NCBI RefSeq assembly: GCF_039531165.1
Contig: NZ_BAAAPN010000034.1
Location: forward strand, 62,001 to 126,000
Origin: Nostocoides_A vanveenii
Lineage (GTDB): Bacteria; Actinomycetota; Actinomycetes; Actinomycetales; Dermatophilaceae
Direction: 5' to 3'
Length of the DNA: 64,000 bases
Positions 20,241 to 30,220 of this stretch are shown here, one piece after another (positions within the stretch are counted from its first letter, which is position 1; each line of letters opens with the position of its first letter). The notes below the pieces were generated by a model. The model worked only from the letters and a program-made list of their open reading frames with translations. It did no database searches and was not told the origin of the DNA. The position numbers were made by a program, and so were the translations under genes.

Positions 20241-21398
20241 ATGAGTGAGCGCATCCTCGATCTCGACCTGGCCGCCTTGCGCGAGCGCACGAGCGCCAAG
20301 TGGACGGCCTATCCCCCCGACGTCATCCCGGCCTGGGTAGCCGAGATGGACGTGCGCCTGGCCCCCGAGGTGCGCTCGGCCCTGGGCGCTGCCCTCGACT
20401 TGGGCGACACGGGGTATCCGACCGCGCCGACCTACACCTCTGCCTTCGTCGACTTCGCCCACCGGCACTGGGGCTGGGCGGTCGCGCCGGAACTGACTCG
20501 CCTGGCGCCGGACGTGATGATGGGCATCCTGCTGCTGCTGTTGAAGGTGACCGACGAGGGCGACAGCGTGGTGATCAACGATCCGGTCTATCCGCCGTTC
20601 GATCACTTCCCCCGGCTCGCCGGGCGTCAGGTGCTCCGTGCCGAGTTGACGGTCGATGATCGACTCGATCTCCAGACCCTCGAGAGCGCCTTCGCCGCGG
20701 CTACGCGGACCGGCCGGCGAGCGGCATACCTGCTGTGCAGCCCCCACAACCCGACGGGCACTGTCCACGATGTGGAGGAGCTGTCCGCCCTGGCGCGGTT
20801 GGCGCACCGCTACGGCGTCACGGTGATCTCGGATGAGATCCACGCACCGATCGTCTATGCGCCATCGACTTTCGTGCCCCATTTGACCGTGCCAATGACA
20901 GAGGGTGCTTTTGCCGTGCATTCCGCGGCAAAGACATTCTCGTTGGCGGGCCTCAAGGCCGGCATGCTCGTCGGCGGCAGCGACGGCGCGGCGGTTCTCC
21001 AGCAGTTGGCCCACGGCCCGAACGCGAGCCTGTCCGGGGTCATCGCGCAGTCCACCGCCTGGGTCCACGGGGACGCTTGGTTGGCGCGATTGCTTGCCGA
21101 ACTGGACGAGAACCGGCGTCTCGTCGTTGAACAGCTTGCACGGGACCTGCCCGAGATCACCGTCAGAATGCCGGCGGCCACGTACTTGATGTGGCTGGAT
21201 TGCCGGGCGCTGGAGCTTGCCGAGGATCCGGCCGCCTTCTTCCTCGACCGGGCTCGAGTAGCCCTGAATTCCGGGCCGACCTTCGGCCCGCGCGGGTCGG
21301 GCCATGTCCGTTTGAACATCGCCACCTCCCCCGCGATCCTGGGCGAGATAGTTGACCGTTTGACAGCTTCTGTGCGGGAGCGTTCGCGTCATAGATAA
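20241..21398 (+). CDS. PatB/MalY-type PLP aminotransferase or C-S lyase
   Basis: A 385-residue fold-type I PLP enzyme. Typical PatB/MalY features are WVAEMDVRLAPEV near the N-terminus, LLCSPHNPTGTVHDVEEL, ISDEIHAPIVY, and the PLP lysine in HSAAKTFSLAGLKAG. Members cleave cystathionine or cysteine conjugates, and some act as aminotransferases. ATG 20241 fits the family; the earlier in-frame start overlaps the divergent pgsA-like gene. It is a single gene followed by a strong terminator. Confidence 0.88.
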   Translation: MSERILDLDLAALRERTSAKWTAYPPDVIPAWVAEMDVRLAPEVRSALGAALDLGDTGYPTAPTYTSAFVDFAHRHWGWAVAPELTRLAPDVMMGILLLLLKVTDEGDSVVINDPVYPPFDHFPRLAGRQVLRAELTVDDRLDLQTLESAFAAATRTGRRAAYLLCSPHNPTGTVHDVEELSALARLAHRYGVTVISDEIHAPIVYAPSTFVPHLTVPMTEGAFAVHSAAKTFSLAGLKAGMLVGGSDGAAVLQQLAHGPNASLSGVIAQSTAWVHGDAWLARLLAELDENRRLVVEQLARDLPEITVRMPAATYLMWLDCRALELAEDPAAFFLDRARVALNSGPTFGPRGSGHVRLNIATSPAILGEIVDRLTASVRERSRHR

Positions 21399-21428
21399 CT
21401 TGTGACATTCGAAGTCCCGCCTATTGAG

Positions 21429-21461
21429 CGGCCCCGGAGAGACTCTCCGGGGCCGTTTCGT
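21429..21461 (+). terminator. Rho-independent terminator after the PatB-like gene
   Basis: CGGCCCCGGAGAG and CTCTCCGGGGCCG make a near-perfect 11-13 bp GC-rich stem, followed by TTTCGTT. It is 30 bases after the aminotransferase stop. It is the clearest intrinsic terminator in the window. Confidence 0.88.
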
Positions 21462-21462
21462 T

Positions 21463-21702
21463 ATATGCGCGCAAAAGCGTTTCCGCGATTAGCTAAAAGA
21501 TCATTCATGGATTCCCTGAACCCCTGAGCTGCGGTTCCAACCGTGGGTAACGTCAAAATTCGGATATTGCCGAGGGTAAACATGACGTTGTTACCTTGCC
21601 ACATCGCGAGACACGGCTTTCCCTCTTTGTTATTTGGCTGACCGAGGAGTAGCTTCGTCATTTTTCCACGTGGCGAAAGCCATGATCGATGAAATGATTC
21701 CC
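21463..21702. other. A/T-richer intergenic stretch, no gene seen
   Basis: About 240 bases, visibly less GC-rich than the rest of the window, between the terminator and the broken fibril gene. A short minus-strand frame exists but has no family signature. The stretch probably held the promoter of the degenerate gene; no confident -10/-35 pair is seen. Confidence 0.5.
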
Positions 21703-24423
21703 ATGTCGAACGCGTATCGCGCCCGGCACACCGCGCCCAAGACCCGCTCCGGTCGCGGCACCGCGGTCGTTGCCGCGACCGGTCTACTGACCACGCCGAC
21801 CCTCGCTTCAATCCCCGTATTCACCGCCGTCGGCGCGCTCGCGATGGCCACGTCCGCCTCCGCCCCGACCGAGATCGCCGTCACCAACTTCGCCGCGACA
21901 CTGGACACGCCGGCATCGGGTTCAAAGATCAACACCACGGACACGATGAAGCTCAGCTGGAGCTTCGATGTCCCGAGCGGGGCGACCGAAGGCGACACCC
22001 CGACCTTCACCCTGCCGAACCATGTCCAGGGCGCGCCCGTCTGCGGCATGCAGGTCCCGGACGCAGACGGCAACATCGTGGGCACGCCCTCGGGGAGCGG
22101 TCAGACCTACAGGTTGATCTACAGCAGCTATGTCAACACCCACGAGAATGTGTCGGTCCACATCACCCGCACGCTCTCCCCCATCGCCGCTCAGTAGACC
22201 AACAACACGAGCAAGGACATCTCGGTCACCAACGCCGGCAACACGGCCATCCGTGGACAGCTGACGCTCTCGTACTCGGAGAACCTCGGCTTCAGCGAGT
22301 CGACGACGCTGGCCCAGAGCACGCAGAGCGCCCAGCCCGGGTTCGCTTACCTCTATCCGCCCCGTACTTCAAGCCTGCCGACGTCGGCGTCCAGATGACG
22401 CAGACCTTCAACATCGACCCGGGCTCACAGCCGGACGCGACGTTCAACTGTGACGCATCACCGGGGCGAACGGCGTCCGCTACTTCTATGGGCCGGACAA
22501 GGGCAACGTGACCGGCTACTTCGCCTCCTCGGCCAGCGATCCGCTCAACAGGCAGGTCGTCTCGTGCACCGACACCCAGGTCACCGTCACCTATACCCAG
22601 ACCGAGGCCTACAAGGGCTTCACCTTGACGCTTGTCGGGGCGCGCGTCGGCACGACCGGTGACGCGGTCCTGCTGACCGAGGACGCCATCGTTAACAGTG
22701 TCACCGGTCCGTACCACGTCACGACGATCCGCACCTCGGGTGCCACCGGCGTCACCACTGTCAGCTCGTCATCCTTCAACTTCGGCGGCGCCGGCGGTGG
22801 CGGGATCCAGACGCCCAAGGCATCCATCGTCGCCTACATCGCCGACAAGACTCCGAACAGACCCTCCGGCCTGACCGCAGACGGCCAGAACTCGGACGCC
22901 AACACCGCGCCCAGTGTCTCGATTCTTCCCGGAACGACCAAGCTGTCCCTCGTCGTCAAGAACACCGGGTATGTCGACCAGACCGGTGGCGTCGTCAAGG
23001 ACTCGAGCGGACATGTGGTCGCCAACGTTCCGGCCCTCGCCGCCGGGGCAACCACCGTCGTCGTCATCGACGCGACGGTCGCGGAGAACGCCCAGTTCAC
23101 CGAGACCTACTCCGTCGTGATGTCCGGCCCGAACTCCGACTCCTCTCCGGTTTCGGACCCGGTGAACGCCAAGGGCATCGATGTCACCCCGGAGGCGAGC
23201 GCCGACACCGCGACGACCGACTACGCCACGCCGGTCACCATCGACGTCCTGGGCAAGGACGCGCCGGGGACTTCGACCTACCCGCTCGACCCCTCCACCC
23301 TGACCCTCATCGACGCCAGCGGCAACGCGGTCTCGACCCTGACGGTCTCGGGCGGCACCTACAAGGTCGTCAACGGCAAGATCGTCTTCACCCCCGCCGC
23401 GAAGTTCACGGGCACCGCCGGCACGGTCAAGTACCAGGTCGCCGACACCCTCGGCAACACCGCGAGCTCGACCGTCACGGTCACCGTCAAGACCGTCAAG
23501 CCAACGGCGGCGAACGACACCGCAACGACCGAGGCCCGCACTCCGGTCACGGTCGACGTCCTGGCCAATGACGCTGGTGGCGCCACCGACCTGCCGCTCG
23601 ACCCGACCACCCTGAAGCTGATCGACGGCAGCGGCAACGCCGTCAACTCGGTGAACGTGGTCGGTGGCACCTACTCCGCGGTCAGCGGCAAGGTCGTCTT
23701 CACCCCGGACGCCAACTTCCCTGGGACCGCGCCGTCGGTGCGCTACGAGGTCTCCGACGAACTCGGCAACACCCCGTGACCGTTGCGGTGAGTCCGTTGC
23801 GCCGAAGGCTGACGCCGACAGTGCGACGACCCCGGTCCGCACCCCGGTGACCATCGACGTGCTGGCAAACGACTCCGCGGGTTCCGCGGCTGTGCCGTTG
23901 GTCGCGTCCTCGCTGGTGCTGATCGACGGCAATGGCAACGCGGTCACCACGCTGAGCGTCTCGGGTGGCACCTACTCGGTCGTCGGCGGCAAGGTCGTCT
24001 TCACCCCGAATGCCGACTTCGCCGGTACCGCTCCGGCGGCGACTTACAGGGTCTCGTACGACATGGGCAATACCGTCAGCTCGACGGTGTCGGTCGATGT
24101 CACCACGGTGACCCCGATCGCCCGCCCGGACACGGCGACCACCTACCGCAACACCTCGGTCACGGTCGATGTCCTCGCCAATGACTGCGCGGGCGCACCC
24201 AATGCCGCTCGTGCTGTCCACCCTGACGCTGCTAGACATCAATGGCAACGCGGTCAGCTCGGTCCGGGTCAACGGCGGCACCTACAAGGTCGTCAACGGC
24301 AAGGTCGTCTTCACGCCGGACGGCTGGTTCCTCGGTCGTGTGGACGCGGTGAAGTGTCAGGTCCAGACGCAGTCCGGGATCAAGCTCACCGCCTACGTTC
24401 AGGGCTCGGTCGACTGGTGCTGA
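21703..24423 (+). pseudogene. degenerate secreted surface protein with fibril-type repeats
   Basis: This was once a protein of about 900 residues. ATG 21703 begins a basic N-terminus with a hydrophobic signal segment (TAVVAATGLLTTPTLASIPV). An in-frame TAG is at 22195-22197. Sense coding then continues in the same frame to about 22360, in another frame (YFKPADVGVQMTQTF) to about 22455, in a third from about 22459 to a TGA at 23777-23779, in a fourth from about 23805, and in a fifth from about 24200 to TGA 24421. That is one stop and at least four frameshifts. The second half holds four Ig-like repeats of about 103 residues. Neighbouring genes are intact, so local decay is likelier than poor sequence quality, though assembly indels cannot be excluded. 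Confidence 0.82.
23190..24420 (+). repeat. four tandem Ig/CshA-like repeats, about 310 bp each
   Basis: Copies begin near 23201, 23512, 23807 and 24122. Each encodes ADTATT or a similar start, then PVTIDVLANDA, LIDGSGNAV, GGTYKVVNGKVVFTP, and GTAPSVRYEVSDELGNT. The pattern resembles CshA-type fibril and cadherin-like bacterial surface repeats. Copies 2, 3 and 4 are in different reading frames, separated by indels. Confidence 0.82.
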
Positions 24424-24446
24424 CCGGTCGCTGACCGTCCAAGCTG

Positions 24447-24487
24447 AAACGGTCCGCCCCCCGCTCCCGGGGGCGGGCCGTTTCGTC
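24447..24487 (+). terminator. intrinsic terminator after the fibril pseudogene
   Basis: AAACGGTCCGCCCCC pairs with GGGGGCGGGCCGTTT around a short CGCTCCC loop, ending in TTTCGTC. It is 24 bases after the last stop of the broken gene, so the original transcription unit ended here. Confidence 0.85.
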
Positions 24488-24638
24488 ATCACCGGATGAT
24501 TACCGGCAGTAGAGGCGGCAACGAGTGCGCGATACCGCCCACTTTGACTCCGATACGGGTCAGTAATGCTGGCTCCCCGTATGCGCGCGCCAGGTCAGTG
24601 TGCCGGGCGCGGCCAGCGCACGTCGTCGACGCACATGG

Positions 24639-24968
24639 CTATTTGGTGGCCGGTCCGACGCAGGCCCCGTCGACCAGCGTCCGGGAGCCCAAAGGCCGAG
24701 CAAGGTGCACGTCGAGCGGCACTTGGTCGTTGCCCAAGCAGGTGCCAGATCGTGCGGTGGATGGTGCGACAAACGCCGTGATGACGATGCTGTCCGCCCC
24801 TTCGGCGGCGCGCGGCGCCTTCACCTGCCCGGTCTCGCCGCTATTGCACTCGAACCGCGAGACCAGGATGGTCAGCGAGGTCGTCGCCGGGTCGGGGTCC
24901 GATGTCGCCGGGAGATCCCAAGGACCCCGGAGCTGACGACGCGCCAGAGCCCATATCCCTTGTCGCAC
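24639..24968 (-). pseudogene. remnant of a secreted hypothetical protein
   Basis: The minus strand reads TSLTILVSRFECNSGETGQ, then ADSIVITAFVAPSTARSGTC and VPLDVHLARPLGSRTLVDGA before a TAG. The even Cys spacing and the VHLARPLGSRTLVDG ending resemble the C-terminal part of a secreted actinobacterial protein family I cannot name. The 5' end runs into the tRNA-Pro gene with no signal peptide, so it is probably a 5'-truncated fragment. The surrounding 24490-24640 region holds nothing else I can support. Confidence 0.4.
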
Positions 24969-24980
24969 AACGGCACTCGG

Positions 24981-25054
<74 letters not shown>

Positions 25055-25141
25055 TGGCAATGCCCTCCCGTGCGTGGAAGGGCAGGCGCAAGCTTAACCC
25101 ATCGCCCAGGTGCCACCGAATCGTGGCCACGCCGGGCGGAG

Positions 25142-26608
25142 TCAGCGCTTGCGCTTCTCGCGGACGCGTACCGACAACTCGATCGGACTGCCCTCGAAGC
25201 CGAACATCTCGCGCAGTTTCCGCTCCAGGAAGCGCCGGTAGCCGGCCTCAATGAAGCCGGTGGCGAAGATGACGAAGCGGGGCGGCCGGGTGCTCGCCTG
25301 GGTGGCGAAGAGGATCCGCGGCTGCTTGCCGCCCCGGACCGGGTGCGGGTGAGCCGCGACGACCTCGCCGAGGAAGGCGTTGAGGCGCGCAGTGGGGATG
25401 CGCTGATCCCAGGAGTCGAGCGCGACCTCCAAAGCCGGCACCAGGCGATCCGTATGCCGCCCGGTCCGCGCCGAGATATTGACGCGGGGCGCCCAGGAGA
25501 CCTGGACGAACTCGCGCTCGATCTCCCGCTCGAGGTAGTAGCGGCGCTCCGCATCCAGCAGGTCCCACTTGTTGAAGGCCAGCACCAGGGCCCGCCCGGA
25601 GTCGATCACCTGCTGGACGACCCGGATGTCCTGCTCGGTGATCGAGGATTCGGCGTCGATCAGCACGATCGCGACCTCGGCCTTCTCCAGCGCCGTCTGG
25701 GTGCGCAGCGAGGCATAGAAGTCGGCGCCCTTGGTCTGGTGCACCCGGCGGCGGATGCCGGCGGTGTCGACGAAGATCCAGGGCCGCCCACCGAGCTCGA
25801 TCAGCTCATCGACCGGGTCGCGCGTCGTGCCCGCGAGGTCGTCGACGACGACCCGGGTGGTGCCCGCCAGCTTGTTCAGCAGCGAGGACTTGCCGACGTT
25901 CGGGCGCCCGATGAGCGCGACGCGGCGCGGACCGCCCTCGACGGGACGATCACCGGCGACTGCGGAGGTCGCCGGGAGCACCTCGAGCAGCCGGTCGAGG
26001 AAGTCCCCCGAGCCGCGGCCGTGAAGGGCGGAGACGGCATACGGCTCGCCGAGGCCGAGATTCCACAAGGTGAGGGCATCGGTCTCGGTGCGCTCGTCGT
26101 CGGCCTTGTTGGCCACGAGGATCACCGGCTTGCCGGCCCGGCGCAGCAGTTTGACGACGGCCTCGTCGTCGTCCGTTGCGCCGACCTTGGCATCGACGAC
26201 GAAGACCACGACGTCGGCGAGGTCGACCGCGACTTCGGCCTGTTCGGCGACCCGCAGGTGGATGCCGGTGGCGTCGATCGACCAGCCGCCGGTGTCGACG
26301 ACGGTGAAGCGGCGGCCGGCCCATTCCGCGTCATACGACACGCGGTCACGGGTGACGCCGGGGACGTCCTCGACGACGGCTTCGCGCCGGCGCAGGATGC
26401 GGTTGACGAGGGTCGACTTGCCGACATTCGGGCGGCCGACGATGGCGACCACGGGGACCGGGCCGGTGCCCGCCGCCCCGGACTCATCGGGAGCCAGGCC
26501 GTCGACGAGGGCGCGGTCCTCGTCGGTCAGCTCGAAGTCCGCCAGGCCGGCACGCAAGGCCCGGTCGAGGGCGTCGTCATCGGCCGGCGGCCGGGTCACA
26601 CTGGTCAT
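25142..26608 (-). CDS. der: ribosome-assembly GTPase Der (EngA)
   Basis: A 488-residue tandem GTPase needed for 50S subunit maturation. The first G domain has GRPNVGKST (about residue 57) and the second GRPNVGKSS (about 234); each is followed by DxxG and NKxD motifs (ANKADDE, FNKWDLL). A KH-like C-terminal domain ends in a basic tail (REKRKR). An acidic N-terminal extension of about 50 residues precedes domain 1, common in actinobacteria. ATG 26608 has no obvious Shine-Dalgarno. It is downstream of plsC and cmk, as usual. Confidence 0.95.
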   Translation of the reverse strand: MTSVTRPPADDDALDRALRAGLADFELTDEDRALVDGLAPDESGAAGTGPVPVVAIVGRPNVGKSTLVNRILRRREAVVEDVPGVTRDRVSYDAEWAGRRFTVVDTGGWSIDATGIHLRVAEQAEVAVDLADVVVFVVDAKVGATDDDEAVVKLLRRAGKPVILVANKADDERTETDALTLWNLGLGEPYAVSALHGRGSGDFLDRLLEVLPATSAVAGDRPVEGGPRRVALIGRPNVGKSSLLNKLAGTTRVVVDDLAGTTRDPVDELIELGGRPWIFVDTAGIRRRVHQTKGADFYASLRTQTALEKAEVAIVLIDAESSITEQDIRVVQQVIDSGRALVLAFNKWDLLDAERRYYLEREIEREFVQVSWAPRVNISARTGRHTDRLVPALEVALDSWDQRIPTARLNAFLGEVVAAHPHPVRGGKQPRILFATQASTRPPRFVIFATGFIEAGYRRFLERKLREMFGFEGSPIELSVRVREKRKR

Positions 26609-26655
26609 CCGACCATTGTCCCGTATGCCCGCTGCCCCGCCGACCAGCGACGAGA

Positions 26656-27333
26656 TCAGCTCCAGAGGTCGGGCGGGATGTCGGTGGGCAGCGGGATGCC
26701 GTGTTCGGCGGACGCGGCCGACACGTGGGTGGCCAGGGCAGTGCGGATCTGCTCCGCCGCAACCTCGAGACGCTTCTTGCCGGGCACACCCATCGGCGGC
26801 GTGGGAATGATCGGGCGGGCGAAGTCGACCACCAACCGGGACCGCGGTCGCGGCACCGAGTCCGCGAGGCGGCCGGTCGCGCGGGTGCCGAGAACGGCGG
26901 TCGGCACCACCGCCGCCCGCGACTGCAGAGCGAGCCAGGCCACCCCCTTGTTCGCGGTCGCGAGATCCCCCTTGCCCCGCGCGCCCTCGGGGAAGATCCC
27001 GACCACGCCATTGCGCTTGAGCACCTCCAGCGCCTGCCCGAGGCCAGTCCGGTCGCCGTGGGCCTCCGCGAGCGGGATCTGCCCGCTCAGGCGCAGCAGC
27101 GGCCCGACGGCGCGGTCGAAGGAGCCGTCCCACACCAGGAAGTGCGAGGGCCGGGGCGCCATCCCGAGCACGAGAGCGCCGTCGAGGAAACCGAGGTGGT
27201 TTGCGGCGAGGATCACCGGCCCGCGCCGAGGGACGTTCTCGCGGCCGTAGGCGCGACTGTCATAGAGCACGCGGAACAGGACGCTGCCCGTGTGCCTGGC
27301 CCAGACCGCCTGCCAGGGCGCGGGCCCACTCAC
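26656..27333 (-). CDS. 1-acylglycerol-3-phosphate acyltransferase (PlsC family)
   Basis: A 225-residue acyltransferase of phospholipid synthesis. The motif AANHLGFLD gives the HxxxxD-like catalytic block (NHLGFLD), and IFPEGARG is the glycerol-phosphate-binding motif. The GTG start overlaps the cmk stop (GTGA). The last residues are IPPDLWS. The acyl and acceptor specificity cannot be read from sequence. Confidence 0.88.
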   Translation of the reverse strand: MSGPAPWQAVWARHTGSVLFRVLYDSRAYGRENVPRRGPVILAANHLGFLDGALVLGMAPRPSHFLVWDGSFDRAVGPLLRLSGQIPLAEAHGDRTGLGQALEVLKRNGVVGIFPEGARGKGDLATANKGVAWLALQSRAAVVPTAVLGTRATGRLADSVPRPRSRLVVDFARPIIPTPPMGVPGKKRLEVAAEQIRTALATHVSAASAEHGIPLPTDIPPDLWS

Positions 27334-28022
27334 GAGGCGCGCGCGAGCGTTGCGGTCACGATCTCGACGAGGGCGCCGACGCTGCCGTCAAAATCCAGTG
27401 CGGAGGTGTCCAGCAGGACCACGCCGTCGGCGGCCTCGGTGAACTGGGAGACAGTGGAGTCGTCCCGGTCGCGCCGCACGATTTGATCGTGCGTGGCGGC
27501 CACAGCAGCCTCGTCGGCCGAACCGTGCAGCTCGGTGCTGCGGCGCGCCAGGCGAGCCTCCTCGGACGCCGTGAGCAGAACCCGGACGTCCGCGTCGGGC
27601 GCGACAACCGTCGTGATGTCGCGGCCTTCGGCGACGACACCGCCCCAGTCTTCGGCGATCGCGTCGATGAGTTCGCGCTGCGCGTCCTGGAGGACGGCCC
27701 GCACGCCGAGGTTGGTCGCCACCGCCGAGACGACGGCGGACACCTCGCTGGTGCGGATGGCCGCGGCGATGTCTTCCTCGTCGAGGGTCACGGCCGGGTC
27801 GTCCGGATCCGCGCCCAGGCCGAGGGGGAGTTCTTCCGCCGCGGCCACCACGGCGTCGGCGTCGGACAGGTCGATGCCCTGGCGCAGGCAGTAGACGGTG
27901 ACCGCGCGATACATGGCCCCGGTGTCGAGATAGCCATAGCCGAAGTGCCGCGCGACCGCGCGCGAGACGCTGGACTTGCCGGACCCCGAGGGTCCGTCGA
28001 TCGCGACGACGACTGGCTGCAT
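27330..28022 (-). CDS. cmk: cytidylate kinase
   Basis: A 230-residue CMP/dCMP kinase. The P-loop is GPSGSGKSSVSR. LDTGAMYRAVT and VVAEGRDITTVV are family signatures for CMP binding, and the lid has RLARRSTELHG. It sits in the common tyrA-cmk-plsC-der order and is coupled to plsC. ATG 28022 gives MQPVVVAIDGPSG. Confidence 0.95.
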   Translation of the reverse strand: MQPVVVAIDGPSGSGKSSVSRAVARHFGYGYLDTGAMYRAVTVYCLRQGIDLSDADAVVAAAEELPLGLGADPDDPAVTLDEEDIAAAIRTSEVSAVVSAVATNLGVRAVLQDAQRELIDAIAEDWGGVVAEGRDITTVVAPDADVRVLLTASEEARLARRSTELHGSADEAAVAATHDQIVRRDRDDSTVSQFTEAADGVVLLDTSALDFDGSVGALVEIVTATLARAS

Positions 28023-28056
28023 GGGCCCGGAGCCTACCGAGTGCGTGCCACCAGGG

Positions 28057-29169
28057 TCACGTATGCAGCCGCCACCCGCGCGCCGTCAGCGCAGCGATCA
28101 GCGTGGTCTCAGCCTCGGGGACGATGGAGAGCTCCAGCAGGCCGAAGGGCGCGCCGAGGCCGTGCTCGAGATTGAGTTCCTCGAGGTTGACGCCCGCGTC
28201 CCCGACGTCCTGGAAGAGCCGGCCGAGCTGGCCCGGCTCATCGGGGATCAGCACCGTCACGATCCGGTATGCCGTTTGCGGCGCCCCGTGCTTGCCCGGT
28301 AGCCGGTCGTGGCCCCGGTTGCCGGCCGCGATCGCCCCCGCAATCGTCGCCCGGGCCCCCGGGGCGAGCGCATCGGGGTCGGTCAGGGCATCGAGGGCGT
28401 CGACGACGCGTCCGAGGTCGAGCGCCAGCTCGCGCAGCACGCCCGCGACGGCCGGGGCATTGCCGGTGAGAATCTGGGTCCACAGCCGCGGATCGCTCGC
28501 CGCGATTCGAGTGACATCCCGCACGCCGGGACCGGCGAGGGCCACCGACTCCTCGGTCAGGTCGGCCAAACGCGCGGCGACGAGCGATGCGGCCACCTGG
28601 GGCACGTGCGAGACCGCGGCCACAGCCTGATCGTGTTCGGCGGGTGAGAGCACGCGGACCACCGAGCCCGCCGCCTCGGCGACGCCGCGGACCAGGCCGA
28701 CTCCGGCGTCCGAGGTCTCCTCGGCCCGCGTGATCACCCAGGTGCGCCCCTCGAAGAGGTCGATGCGCGCGGCGATCGCCCCGGACCGCTCCCGGCCCGA
28801 CATCGGGTGGCCACCGACATACCGCTCGGCTGCCGTGGGATTCGCGGCGAGCACATCGGCGCGCACCGCGCGCTTGACCGAGGCCACATCGGTGACGAAG
28901 GCCCGCGGCCAGCGATCCAGCGCGACGGCGACGACACCACCGGCGACATCGGGTGGCGTGGCAACTACGACGAGGTCGACCTCCCCGGGTTCCGCCACGA
29001 CCCCTCCGGAGAGGTCGGCGGCCAGGGCCGCACCGGTCGGTGATCCATCGGCCAAGGTGACCCGGACGCCCGCGCGCGCGAGCACCATCGCGATGCTCGT
29101 GCCGATCAGGCCGGCACCGATGACGTGCACGCTGGCGGGCAGGCGGGCGGGCGGGATGGACGCGGGCAT
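28057..29169 (-). CDS. tyrA: prephenate dehydrogenase
   Basis: A 370-residue enzyme of tyrosine synthesis that oxidatively decarboxylates prephenate. The Rossmann motif is GAGLIGTSIAMVLARAG. The helical dehydrogenase domain holds GGHPMSGRERSG. The C-terminal ACT domain starts YRIVTVLIPDEPGQLGR and may bind tyrosine. AGGAG lies 6 bases upstream of ATG 29169, and that ATG lies inside a GTATGCC motif. Confidence 0.92.
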   Translation of the reverse strand: MPASIPPARLPASVHVIGAGLIGTSIAMVLARAGVRVTLADGSPTGAALAADLSGGVVAEPGEVDLVVVATPPDVAGGVVAVALDRWPRAFVTDVASVKRAVRADVLAANPTAAERYVGGHPMSGRERSGAIAARIDLFEGRTWVITRAEETSDAGVGLVRGVAEAAGSVVRVLSPAEHDQAVAAVSHVPQVAASLVAARLADLTEESVALAGPGVRDVTRIAASDPRLWTQILTGNAPAVAGVLRELALDLGRVVDALDALTDPDALAPGARATIAGAIAAGNRGHDRLPGKHGAPQTAYRIVTVLIPDEPGQLGRLFQDVGDAGVNLEELNLEHGLGAPFGLLELSIVPEAETTLIAALTARGWRLHT

Positions 29170-29176
29170 ACGGCTC

Positions 29177-30220
29177 CTAGAGATCCACCGCAGCGAAGAG
29201 GGCCCCGATCTCGCCCCGCGTCAACGCGCGCGTCTTGCCGGGCTTGGTGTCACCGAGCAGGACCGGTCCGACCTGGGTGCGCGCGAGGGCGATGACCGGG
29301 TGACCGACCGCCTCCAGCAGGCGACGCACGATGTGGTTGCGCCCTTCGTGCAGGACGACCTCGACCACCGCGCGGCCGGGCGCGCTGTCGAGCAGTTTGA
29401 AGCTGTCGACGGCGACCGGGCCGTCCTCCAGCTCGATGCCGGCGCGCAACCGTTTGCCGAGATCACGCGGAATGGGGCCGGGCACCTGCGCGACATACGT
29501 CTTCCGGACCCCGTATGCCGGGTGCTGCAGCCGGTGCGCAAGCTCACCGTCGTTGGTCAGCAGTAACAAGCCCTCGGTGTCGGTGTCGAGCCGCCCGACG
29601 TGGAAGAGCCGCTCGCGGCGCTTGGCGACATAGTCGCCAACGCAGGGCCGGCCGAGCTCGTCCTGCATGGTCGTGACCACGCCGAGCGGCTTGTTGAAGG
29701 CAAGGTAGACCTTGTCCAGATCGGTCTGGACGCGCACGCCGTCGACGTGGACGACCTGCCGTAGGGGGTCGATGCGGATGCCGAGTTCGGTGACGACCTG
29801 GCCGTCCACCTCGACCCGGCCCTCGCTGATCAGCTGCTCGCAGCCACGCCGGGAGGCGACGCCGGCGGCCGCGAGAATCTTCTGCAGCCGGGTGCCGTCG
29901 GGATCGTGGACGTCGACGCGGTCGCGCTCGGGTGGTGCCGGGCTCAGGCCGCCCGGCTGCCCGAGCCGGGTCTTGGCTCCGCCGACGGGCCGGCCGCGGC
30001 CACCGCGACCTCCCGAACCGCCTCCTCCGGCCGCGCGAGCGGACGAGCCACCGCCCGGACCACCGGTGGAGCCGCGCGATCCGCCGGAGGCCCCGCGGCC
30101 GGAGCCCCCAGCCGCGCCGGGAGCGCCGCGGGGCCGTCCGCCACCTTGGCCACCACCGCTTTGCCCGCGGCCCCCGCCACGCGCGTCATTGCCGCCATTT
30201 CGGGCGGGCCGGGGCGTCAT
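29177..30220 (-). CDS. rluB: RluB-type 23S rRNA pseudouridine synthase with Gly/Arg-rich extension
   Basis: A 347-residue pseudouridine synthase. An N-terminal extension of about 85 residues is almost entirely Gly, Arg, Ser and Ala (GGGRGQSGGGQGGGRPRG and similar), RGG-like and presumably disordered. Then come an S4 domain (TRLQKILAAAGVASRRGCEQ) and the catalytic domain with the aspartate in GRLDTDTEGLLLLTNDGE. ATG 30220 overlaps the scpB stop (ATGA). RluB modifies U2605 in E. coli; the target here is assumed. Confidence 0.9.
   Translation of the reverse strand: MTPRPARNGGNDARGGGRGQSGGGQGGGRPRGAPGAAGGSGRGASGGSRGSTGGPGGGSSARAAGGGGSGGRGGRGRPVGGAKTRLGQPGGLSPAPPERDRVDVHDPDGTRLQKILAAAGVASRRGCEQLISEGRVEVDGQVVTELGIRIDPLRQVVHVDGVRVQTDLDKVYLAFNKPLGVVTTMQDELGRPCVGDYVAKRRERLFHVGRLDTDTEGLLLLTNDGELAHRLQHPAYGVRKTYVAQVPGPIPRDLGKRLRAGIELEDGPVAVDSFKLLDSAPGRAVVEVVLHEGRNHIVRRLLEAVGHPVIALARTQVGPVLLGDTKPGKTRALTRGEIGALFAAVDL

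Noticed and set aside
21461..21660. Minus-strand short protein in the A/T-richer gap
   Set aside because: No ribosome-binding site or recognisable motif; it crosses the start region of the broken fibril gene.
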